DNA of 60,000 bases, taken from contig NC_087063.1 in NCBI RefSeq assembly GCF_963678635.1, forward strand, positions 82,943,574 to 83,003,573, read 5' to 3'. How positions within the stretch are numbered: the first letter of the stretch is position 1; each line of letters starts with the position of its first letter. The notes beneath the pieces were generated by a model, which was not told the origin of the DNA, made no database searches, and was given only the letters and a program-made list of their open reading frames with translations. Below are positions 12,701 to 24,700 of the stretch, piece by piece. A program made the position numbers and the translations under genes. The stretch is from Symsagittifera roscoffensis. Its lineage: Eukaryota > Xenacoelomorpha > Acoela > Convolutidae.

Positions 12701-15700
12701 CTCAACTAGTCCACAAATGCATCAAGGACTCCTGGAAGAGGGTGAGTCATCTACTCGTTGAGTTGCTTTTCTAACAGGATTGTGTTGATTGAAGCAGAGA
12801 CACCTGTCTCTCAACTAGTCCACAAATGCATCAAGGACTCCTGGAAGAGGGTGAGTCATCTACTCGTTGAGTATCTTTTCTAACAGGATTGTGTTGAGTG
12901 AAGCAGAGACACCGGTCTCTCAACTAGTCCACAAATGCATCAAGGACTCCTGGAAGAGGGTGAGTCAACTACTCGTTGAGTATCTTTTCTAACAGGATTG
13001 TGTTGAGTGAAGCAGAGACACCGGTCTCTCAACTAGTCCATAAATGCATCAAGGACTCCTGGAAGAGGGTGAGTCATCTCTTCGTTGAGTTGCTTTTCTA
13101 ACAGGATTGTGTTGAGTGAAGCAGAGACACCTGTCTCTCAACTAGTCCACAAATGCATCAAGGACTCCTGGAAGAGGGTGAGTCATCTACTCGTTGAGTA
13201 TCTTTTCTAACAGGATTGTGTTGAGTGAAGCAGAGACACCGGTCTCTCAACTAGTCCACAAATGCATCAAGGACTCCTGGAAGAGGGTGAGTCAACTACT
13301 CGTTGCGTTGCTTTTCTAACAGGATTGTGTTGAGTGAAGCAGAGACACCGGTCTCTCAACTAGTCCACAAATGCATCAAGGACTCCTGGAAGAGAGTGAG
13401 TCATCTACTCGTTGAGTATCTTTTCTAACAGGATTGTGTTGAGTGAAGCAGAGACACCGGTCTCTCAACTAGTCCATAAATGCATCAAGGACTCCTGGAA
13501 GAGGGTGAGTCATCTACTCGTTGAGTATCTTTTCTAACAGGATTGTGTTGAGTGAAGCATAGACACCGGTCTCTCAACTACCCATAAATGCATCAAGGAC
13601 TCCTGAAAGAGGGTGAGTCATCTACTCGTTGAGTATCTTTTCTAACAGGATTGTGTTGAGTGAAGCAGAGACACCTGTCTCTCAACTAGTCCACAAATGC
13701 ATCAAGGACTCCTGGAAGAGGGTGAGTCAACTACTCGTTGAGTATCTTTTCTAACAGGATTGTGTTGAGTGAAGCAGAGACACCGTTCTCTGAACTAGTC
13801 CACAAATGCATCAAGGACTCCTGGAAGAGGGTGAGTCATCTACTCGTTGAGTGTCTTTTCTAACAGGATTGTGTTGAGTGAAGCAGAGACACCGGTCTCT
13901 CAACTAGTCCATAAATGCATCAAGGACTCCTGGAAGAGGGTGAGTCATCTACTCGTTGAGTATCTTTTCTAACAGGATTGTGTTGAGTGAAGCAGAGACA
14001 CCGGTCTCTCAACTACCCATAAATGCATCAAGGACTCCTGAAAGAGGGTGAGTCATCTACTCGTTGAGTATCTTTTCTAACAGGATTGTGTTGAGTGAAG
14101 CAGAGACACCGGTCTCTCAACTAGTCCACAAATGCATCAAGGACTCCTGGAAGAGGGTGAGTCATCTACTCGTTGAGTTGCTTTTCTAACAGGATTGTGT
14201 TGAGTGAAGCAGAGACACCTGTCTCTCAACTAGTCCACAAATGCATCAAGGACTCCTGGAAGAAGGTGAGTCATCTACTCGTTGAGTATCTTTTCTAACA
14301 GGATTGTGTTGAGTGAAGCAGAGACACCGATCTCTCAAATAGTCCACAAATGCATCAAGGACTCCTCGAAGAGGGTGAGTCAACTACTCGTTGAGTATCT
14401 TTTCTAACAGGATTGTGTTGAGTGAAGCAGAGACACTGGTCTCTCAACTAGTCCATAAATGCATCAAGGACTCCTGGACGAGGGTCAGTCATCTACTCGT
14501 TGAGTATCTTTTCTAACAGGATTGTGTTGAGTGAAACAGAGACACCGGTCTCTCAACTAGTCCATAAATGCATCAAGGACCCTGGAAGAGGGTGAGTCAT
14601 CTACTCGTTGAGTATCTTTTCTAACAGGATTGTGTTGAGTGAAGCAGAGACACCGGTCTCTCAACTAGTCCACAAATGCATCAAGGACTCCTGGAAGAGG
14701 GTGAGTCATCTACTCGTTGAGTTGCTTTTCTAACAGGATTGTGTTGAATGAAGCAGAGACACCGGTCTCTCAACTAGTCCACAAATGCATCAAGGACTCC
14801 TGGAAGAGGGTAAGTCATCTACTCGTTGAGTATCTTTTCTAACAGGATTGTGTTGAGTGAAGCAGAGACACCTGTCTCTCAACTAGTCCACAAATGCATC
14901 AAGGACTCCTGGAAGAGGGTGAGTCATCTACTCGTTGAGTATCTTTTCTAACAGGATTGTGTTGAGTGAAGCAGAGACACCGGTCTCTCAACTAGTCCAC
15001 AAATGCATCAAGGACTCCTGGAAGAGGGTGAGTCGTCTACTCGTCGGGTATCTTTTCTAACAGGATTGTGTTGAGTGAAGCAGAGACACCGGTCTCTCAA
15101 CTAGTCCATAAATGCATCAAGGACTCCTGGAAGAGGGTGAGTCATCTACTCGTTGAGTATCTTTTCTAACAGGATTGTGTTGAGTGAAGCAGAGACACCG
15201 GTCTCTCAACTAGTCCACAAATGCATCAAGGACTCCTGGAAGAGGGTGAGTCATCTACTCGTTGAGTTGCTTTTCTAACAGGATTGTGTTGAGTGAAGCA
15301 GAGACACCGGTCTCTCAACTAGTCCACAAATGCATCAAGGACTCCTGGAAGAGGGTGAGTCATCTACTCGTTGAGTTGCTTTTCTAACAGGATTGTGTTG
15401 AGTGAAGCAGAGACACCGGTCTCTCAACTAGTCCACAAATGCATCAAGGACTCCTGGAAGAGGGTGAGTCATCTACTCGTTGAGTTGCTTTTCTAACAGG
15501 ATTGTGTTGAGTGAAGCAGAGACACCGGTCTCTCAACTAGTCCACAAATGCATCAAGGACTCCTGGAAGAGGGTGAGTCATCTACTCGTTGAGTTGCTTT
15601 TCTAACAGGATTGTGTTGAGTGAAGCAGAGACACCGGTCTCTCAACTAGTCCACAAATGCATCAAGGACTCCTGGAAGAGGGTGAGTCATCTACTCGTTG

Positions 15701-18700
15701 AGTTGCTTTTCTAACAGGATTGTGTTGAGTGAAGCAGAGACACCGGTCTCTCAACTAGTCCACAAATGCATCAAGGACTCCTGGAAGAGGGTGAGTCATC
15801 TACTCGTTGAGTTGCTTTTCTAACAGGATTGTGTTGAGTGAAGCAGAGACACCGGTCTCTCAACTAGTCCACAAATGCATCAAGGACTCCTGGAAGAGGG
15901 TGAGTCATCTACTCGTTGAGTTGCTTTTCTAACAGGATTGTGTTGAGTGAAGCAGAGACACCGGTCTCTCAACTAGTCCACAAATGCATCAAGGACTCCT
16001 GGAAGAGGGTGAGTCATCTACTCGTTGAGTTGCTTTTCTAACAGGATTGTGTTGAGTGAAGCAGAGACACCGGTCTCTCAACTAGTCCACAAATGCATCA
16101 AGGACTCCTGGAAGAGGGTGAGTCATCTACTCGTTGAGTTGCTTTTCTAACAGGATTGTGTTGAGTGAAGCAGAGACACCGGTCTCTCAACTAGTCCACA
16201 AATGCATCAAGGACTCCTGGAAGAGGGTGAGTCATCTACTCGTTGAGTTGCTTTTCTAACAGGATTGTGTTGAGTGAAGCAGAAACACCGGTCTCTCAAC
16301 TAGTCCACAAATGCATCAAGGACTCCTGGAAGAGGGTGAGTCATCTACTCGTTGAGTTGCTTTTCTAACAGGATTGTGTTGAGTGAAGCAGAGACACCGG
16401 TCTCTCAACTAGTCCATAAATGCATCAAGGACTCCTGGAAGAGGGTGAGTCATCTACTCGTTGAGTTGCTTTTCTAACAGGATTGTGTTGAGTTAAGCAG
16501 AGACACCGGTCTCTCAACTAGTCCACAAATGCATCAAGGACTCCTGGAAGAGGGTGAGTCATCTACTCGTTGAGTTGCTTTTCTAACAGGATTGTGTTGA
16601 GTGAAGCAGAGACACCGGTCTCTCAACTAGTCCACAAATGCATCAAGGACTCCTGGAAGAGGGTGAGTCATCTACTCGTTGAGTTGCTTTTCAAACAGGA
16701 TTGTGTTGAGTGAAGCAGAGACAACGGTCTCTCAACTATCCACAAATGCATCAAGGACTCCTGGAAGAAGGTCAGTCATCTACTCGTTGAGTATCTTTTC
16801 TAACAGGATTGTGTTGAGTGAAGCAGAGACACCGGTCTCTCAACTAGTCCACAAATGCATCAAGGACTCCTGGAAGAGGGTGAGTCATCTACTCGTTGAG
16901 TATGTTTTCTAACAGGATTGTGTTGAGTGAAGCAGAGACACCGGTCTCTCAACTAGTCCATAAATGCATCAAGGACTCCTGGAAGAGGGTGAGTCATCTA
17001 CTCGTTGAGTATCTTTTCTAACAGGATTGTGTTGAGTGAAGCAGAGACACCGGTCTCTCAACTAGTCCACAAATGCATCAAGGACTCCTGGAAGAGGGTG
17101 AGTCATCTACTCGTTAAGTTGCTTTTCTAACAGGATTGTGTTGAGTGAAGCAGAGACACCGGTCTCTCAACTAGTCCACAAATGCATCAAGGACTCCTGG
17201 AAGAGGGTGAGTCATCTACTCGTTGAGTTGCTTTTCTAACAGGATTGTGTTGAGTGAAGCAGAGACACCGGTCTCTCAACTAGTCCACAAAGCATCAAGG
17301 ACTCCTAGAAGAGGGTGAGTCATCTACTCGTTGAATTGCTTTTCTAACAGGATTGTGTTGAGTGAAGCAGAGACACCGGTCTCTCAACTAGTCCACAAAA
17401 GCATCAAGGACTCCTGGAAGAGGGTGAGTAATCTTCTCGTTGAGTATCTTTTCTAACAGGATTGTGTTGAGTGAAGCAGAGACACCGGTCTCTCAACTAG
17501 TCCACAAATGCATCAAGGACTCCTGGAAGAGGGTGAGTCATCTACTCGTTGAGTTGCTTTTCTAACAGGATTGTGTTGAGTGAAGCAGAGACACCGGTCT
17601 CTCAACTAGTCCATAAATTCATCAAGGACTCCTGGAAGAGGGTGAGTCATCTACTCGTTGAGTTGCTTTTCTAACAGGATTGTGTTGAGTGAAGCAGAGA
17701 CACCGGTCTCTCAACTAGTCCATAAATGCATCAAGGACTCCTGGAAGAGGGTGAGTCATCTACTCGTTGAGTTGCTTTTCTAACAGGATTGTGTTGAGTG
17801 AAGCAGAGACACCGGTCTCTCAACTAGTCCACGAATGCATCAAGGACTCCTGGAAGAGGGTGAGTCATCTACTCGTTGAGTTGCTTTTCTAACAGGATTG
17901 TGTTGAGTGAAGCAGAGACACCGGTCTCTCAACTAGTCCACAAATGCATCAAGGACTCCTGGAAGAGGGTGAGTCATCTACTCGTTGAGTTGCTTTTCTA
18001 ACAGGATTGTGTTGAGTGAAGCAGAGACACCGGTCTCTCAACTAGTCCACAAATTCATCAAGGACTCCTGGAAGAGGGTGAGTCATCTACTCGTTGAGTT
18101 GCTTTTCTAACAGGATTGTGTTGAGTGAAGCAGAGACACCGGTCTCTCAACTAGTCCACAAATGCATCAAGGACTCCTGGAAGAGGGTGAGTCATCTACT
18201 CGTTGAGTTGCTTTTCTAACAGGATTGTGTTGAGTGAAGCAGAGACACCGGTCTCTCAACTAGTCCACAAATGCATCAAGGACTCCTGGAAGAGGGTGAG
18301 TCATCTACTCGTTGAGTTGTTTTTCTAACAAGATTGTGTTGAGTGAAGCAGAGACACCGGTCTCTCAACTAATCCATAAATGCATCAAGGACTCCTGGAA
18401 GAGGGTGAGTCATCTACTCGTTGAGTTGCTTTTCTAACAGGATTGTGTTGAGTGAAGCAGAGACACCGGTCTCTCAACTAGTCCACAAATGCATCAAGGA
18501 CTCCTGGAAGAGGGTGAGTCATCTACTCGTTGAGTTGCTTTTCTAACAGGATTGTGTTGAGTGAAGCAGAGACACCGGTATCTCAACTAGTCCACAAATG
18601 CATCAAGGACTCCTGGAAGAGGGTGAGTCATCTACTCGTTGAGTTGCTTTTCTAACAGGATTGTGTTGAGTGAAGCAGAGACACCGGTCTCTCAACTAGT

Positions 18701-21700
18701 CCATAAATGCATCAAGGACTCCTGGAAGAGGGTGAGTCATCTACTCGTTGAGTTGCTTTTCTAACAGGATTGTGTTGAGTGAAGCAGAGACACCGGTCTC
18801 TCAACTAGTCCACAAATGCATCAAGGACTCCTGGAAGAGGGTGAGTCATCTACTCGTTGAGTTGCTTTTCTAACAGGATTGTGTTGAGTGAAGCAGAGAC
18901 ACCGGTCTCTCAACTAGTCCACAAATTCATCAAGGACTCCTGGAAGAGGGTGAGTCATCTACTCGTTGAGTTGCTTTTCTAACAGGATTGTGTTGAGTGA
19001 AGCAGAGACACCGGTCTCTCAACTAGTCCACAAATGCATCAAGGACTCCTGGAAGAGGGTGAGTCATCTACTCGTTGAGTTGCTTTTCTAACAGGATTGT
19101 GTTGAGTGAAGCAGAGACACCGGTCTCTCAACTAGTCCACAAATGCATCAAGGACTCCTGGAAGAGGGTGAGTCATCTACTCGTTGAGTTGTTTTTCTAA
19201 CAGGATTGTGTTGAGTGAAGCAGAGACACCGGTCTCTCAACTAATCCATAAATGCATCAAGGACTCCTGGAAGAGGGTGAGTCATCTACTCGTTGAGTTG
19301 CTTTTCTAACAGGATTGTGTTGAGTGAAGCAGAGACACCGGTCTCTCAACTAGTCCACAAATGCATCAAGGACTCCTGGAAGAGGGTGAGTCATCTACTC
19401 GTTGAGTTGCTTTTCTAACAGGATTGTGTTGAGTGAAGCAGAGACACCGGTCTCTCAACTAGTCCACAAATGCATCAAGGACTCCTGGAAGAGGGTGAGT
19501 CATCTACTCGTTGAGTTGCTTTTCTAACAGGATTGTGTTGAGTGAAGCAGAGACACCGGTCTCTCAACTAGTCCACAAATTCATCAAGGACTCCTGGAAG
19601 AGGGTGAGTCATCTACTCGTTGAGTTGCTTTTCTAACAGGATTGTGTTGAGTGAAGCAGAGACACCGGTCTCTCAACTAGTCCACAAATGCATCAAGGAC
19701 TCCTGGAAGAGGGTGAGTCATCTACTCGTTGAGTTGCTTTTCTAACAGGATTGTGTTGAGTGAAGCAGAGACACCGGTCTCTCAACTAGTCCACAAATGC
19801 ATCAAGGACTCCTGGAAGAGGGTGAGTCATCTACTCGTTGAGTTGTTTTTCTAACAGGATTGTGTTGAGTGAAACAGAGACACCGGTCTCTCAACTAATC
19901 CATAAATGCATCAAGGACTCCTGGAAGAGGGTGAGTCATCTACTCGTTGAGTTGCTTTTCTAACAGGATTGTGTTGAGTGAAGCAGAGACACCGGTCTCT
20001 CAACTAGTCCACAAATGCATCAAGGACTCCTGGAAGAGGGTGAGTCATCTACTCGTTGAGTTGCTTTTCTAACAGGATTGTGTTGAGTGAAGCAGAGACA
20101 CCGGTCTCTCAACTAGTTCATAAATGCATCAAGGACTCCTGGAAGAGGGTGAGTCATCTACTCGTTGAGTTGCTTTTCTAACAGGATTGTGTTGAGTGAA
20201 GCAGAGACACCGGTCTCTCAACTAGTCCACAAATGCATCAAGGACTCCTGGAAGAGGGTGAGTCATCTACTCGTTGAGTTGCTTTTCTAACAGGATTGTG
20301 TTGAGTGAAGCAGAGACACCGGTCTCTCAACTAGTCCATAAATGCATCAACGACTCCTGGAAGAGGGTGAGTCATCTACTCGTTGAGAAGGTTTTCTAAC
20401 AGGATTGTGTTGAGTCAAGCAGAGACACCGGTCTCTCAACTAGTCCATAAATGCATCAAGGACTCCTGGAAGAGGGTGAGTCATCTACTCGTTGAGTTGC
20501 TTTTCTAACAGGATTGTGTTGAGTGAAGCAGAGACACCGGTCTCTCAACTAGTCCATAAATGCATCAAGGACTCCTGGAAGAGGGTGAGTCATCTACTCG
20601 TTGAGAAGGTTTTCTAACAGGATTGTGTTGAGTGAAGCAGAGACACCGGTCTCTCAACTAGTCCATAAATGCATCAAGGACTCCTGGAAGAGGGTGAGTC
20701 ATCTACTCGTCGAGTTGCTTTTCTAACAGGATTGTGTTGAGTGAAGCAGAGACACCGGTCTCTCAACTAGTCCATAAATGCATCAAGGACTCCTGGAAGA
20801 GGGTGAGTCATCTACTCGTTGAGTTGCTTTTCTAACAGGATTGTGTTGAGTGAAGCAGAGACACCGGTCTCTCAACTAGTCCATAAATGCATCAAGGACT
20901 CCTGGAAGAGGGTGAGTCATCTACTCGTTGAGAAGGTTTTCTAACAGGATTGTGTTGAGTGAAGCAGAGACACCGGTCTCTCAACTAGTCCATAAATGCA
21001 TCAAGGACTCCTGGAAGAGGGTGAGTCATCTACTCGTCGAGTTGCTTTTCTAACAGGATTGTGTTGAGTGAAGCAGAGACACCGGTCTCTCAACTAGTCC
21101 ATAAATGCATCAAGGACTCCTGGAAGAGGGTGAGTCATCTACTCGTTGAGTTGCTTTTCTAACAGGATTGTGTTGAGTGAAGCAGAGACACCGGTCTCTC
21201 AACTAGTCCATAAATGCATCAAGGACTCCTGGAAGAGGGTGAGTCATCTACTCGTTGAGTTGCTTTTCCAACAGGATTGTGTTGAGTGAAGCAGAGACAC
21301 CGGTCTCTCAACTAGTCCACAAATGCATCAAGGACTCTTGGAAGAGGGTGAGTCATCTACTCGTTGAGTTGCTTTTCTAACAGGATTGTGTTGAGTGAAG
21401 CAGAGACACCGGTCTCTCAACTAGTCGACAAATGCATCAAGGACTCCTGGAAGAGTGTGAGTCATCTACTCGTTGAGTTGGTTTTCTAACAGGATTGTGT
21501 TGAGTGAAGCAGAGACACCGGTATCTCAACTAGTCCACAAATGCATCAAGGACTCCTGGAAGAGGGTGAGTCATCTACTCGTTGAGTTGCTTTTCTAACA
21601 GGATTGTGTTGAGTGAAGCAGAAACACCGGTCTCTCAACTAGTCCATAAATGCATCAAGGACTCCTGGAAGAGGGTGAGTCATCTACTCGTTGAGTTGCT

Positions 21701-24700
21701 TTTCTAACAGGATTGTGTTGAGTGAAGCAGAGACACCGGTCTCTCAACTAGTCCATAAATGCATCAAGGACTCCTGGAAGAGGGTGAGTCATCTACTCGT
21801 TGAGTATCTTTTCTAACAGGATTGTGTTGAGTGAAGCAGAGACACCGGTCTCTCAACTAGTCCATAAATGCATCAAGAACTCCTGGATGAGGGTGAGTCA
21901 TCTACTCGTTGAGAAGGTTTTCTAACAGGATTGTGTTGAGTGAAGCAGAGACACCGGTCTCTCAACTAGTCCATAAATGCATCAAGGACTCCTGGAAGAG
22001 GGTGAGTCATCTACTCGTTGAGAAGGTTTTCTAACAGGATTGTGTTGAGTGAAGCAGAGACACCGGTCTCTCAACTAGTCCATAAATGCGTCAAGGACTC
22101 CTGGAAGAGGGTGAGTCATCTACTCGTTGAGAAGGTTTTCTAACAGGATTGTGTTGTGTGAAGCAGAGACACCGGTCTCTCAACTAGTCCATAAATGCAT
22201 CAAGGACTCCTGGAAGAGGGTGAGTCATCTACTCGTTGAGAAGATTTTCTAACAGGATTGTGTTGAGTGAAGCAGAGACACCGGTCTCTCAACTAGTCCA
22301 TAAATGCATCAAGGACTCCTGGAAGAGGGTGAGTCATCTACTCGTTGAGAAGGTTTTCTAACAGGATTGTGTTGAGTGAAGCAGAGACACCGCTCTCTCA
22401 ACTAGTCCACAAATGCATCAAGGACTCCTGGAAGAGGGTGAGTCATCTACTCGTTGAGAAGGTTTTCTAACAGGATTGTGTTGAGTGAAGCAGAGACACC
22501 TGTCTCTAAACTAGTCCATAAATGCATCAAGGACTCCTGGAAGAGGGTGAGTCATCTACTCGTTGAGAAGGTTTTCTAACAGGATTGTGTTGAGTGAAGC
22601 AGAGACACCGGTCTCTCAACTAGTCCATAAATGCATCAAGGACTCCTGGAAGAGGGTGAGTCATCTACTCGTTGAGAAGGTTTTCTAACAAGATTGTGTT
22701 GAGTGAAGCAGAGACACCGGTCTCTCAACTAGTCCACAAATGCATCAAGGACTCCTGGAAGAGGGTGAGTCATCTACTCGTTGAGTATCTTTTCTAACTG
22801 GATTGTGTTGAGTGAAGCAGAGACACCGGTCTCTCAACTAGTCCATAAATGCATCAAGGACTCCTGGAAGAGGGTCAGTCATCTACTCGTTGAGAAGGTT
22901 TTCTAACAGGATTGTGTTGAGTGAAGCAGAGACACCGGTCTCTCAACTAGTCCATAAATGCATCAAGGACTCCTGGAAGAGGGTGAGTCATCTACTCGTT
23001 GAGAAGGTTTTCTAACAGGATTGTGTTGAGTGAAGCAGAGACACCGGTCTCTCAACTAGTCCACAAATGCATCAAGGACTCCTGGAAGAGGGTGAGTCAT
23101 CTACTCGTTGAGAAGGTTTTCTAACAGGATTGTGTTGAGTGAAGCAGAGACACCGGTCTCTCAACTAGTCCATAAATGCATCAAGGACTCCTGGAAGAGG
23201 GTGAGTCATCTACTCGTTGAGAAGGTTTTCTAACAGGATTGTGTTGAGTGAAGCAGAGACACCGGTCTCTCAACTAGTCCATAAATGCATCAAGGACTCC
23301 TGGAAGAGGGTGAGTCATCTACTCGTTGAGAGGGTTTTCTAACAGGATTGTGTTGAGTGAAGCAGAGACACCGCTCTCTCAACTAGTCCACAAATGCATC
23401 AAGGACTCCTGGAAGAGGGTGAGTCATCTACTCGTTGAGAAGGTTTTCTAACAGGATTGTGTTGAGTGAAGCAGAGACACCTGTCTCTAAACTAGTCCAT
23501 AAATGCATCAAGGACTCCTGGAAGAGGGTGAGTCATCTACTCGTTGAGAAGGTTTTCTAACAGGATTGTGTTGAGTGAAGCAGAGACACCGGTCTCTCAA
23601 CTAGTCCATAAATGCATCAAGGACTCCTGGAAGAGGGTGAGTCATCTACTCGTTGAGAAGGTTTTCTAACAGGATTGTGTTGAGTGAAGCAGAGACACCG
23701 GTCTCTCAACTAGTCCACAAATGCATCAAGGACTCCTGGAAGAGGGTGAGTCATCTACTCGTTGAGTATCTTTTCTAACTGGATTGTGTTGAGTGAAGCA
23801 GAGACACCGGTCTCTCAACTAGTCCATAAATGCATCAAGGACTCCTGGAAGAGGGTCAGTCATCTACTCGTTGAGAAGGTTTTCTAACAGGATTGTGTTG
23901 AGTGAAGCAGAGACACCGGTCTCTCAACTAGTCCATAAATGCATCAAGGACTCCTGGAAGAGGGTGAGTCATCTACTCGTTGAGAAGGTTTTCTAACAGG
24001 ATTGTGTTGAGTGAAGCAGAGACACCGGTCTCTCAACTAGTCCACAAATGCATCAAGGACTCCTGGAAGAGGGTGAGTCATCTACTCGTTGAGTATCTTT
24101 TCTAACAGGATTGTGTTGAGTGAAGCAGAGACACCGGTCTCTCAACTAGTCCATAAATGCACCAAGGACTCCTGGAAGAGGGTGAGTCATCTACTCGTTG
24201 AGAAGGTTTTCTAACAGGATTGTGTTGAGTGAAGCAGAGACACCGGTCTCTCAACTAGTCCATAAATGCATCAAGGACTCCTGGAAGAGGGTGAGTCATC
24301 TACTCGTTGAGAAGGTTTTCTAACAGGATTGTGTTGTGTGAAGCAGAGACACCGGTCTCTCAACTAGTCCATAAATGCATCAAGGACTCCTGGAAGAGGG
24401 TGAGTCATCTCCTCGTTGAGAAGGTTTTCTAACAGGATTGTGTTGAGTGAAGCAGAGACACCGGTCTCTCAACTAGTCCATAAATGCATCAAGGACTCCT
24501 GGAAGAGGGTGAGTCATCTACTCGTTGAGAAGGTTTTCTAACAGGATTGTGTTGAGTGAAGCAGAGACACCGCTCTCTCAACTAGTCCATAAATGCATCA
24601 AGGACTCCTGGAAGAGGGTGAGTCATCTACTCGTTGAGAAGGTTTTCTAACAGGATTGTGTTGAGTGAAGCAGAGACACCGGTCTCTCAACTAGTCCATA

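Noticed and set aside
16679-16912. ORFs inside the big array (also 25,070-25,261)
   Set aside because: They are read-through of one or two units created by local single-base deletions or by the array edge. They have no proper start and cross the splice signals.
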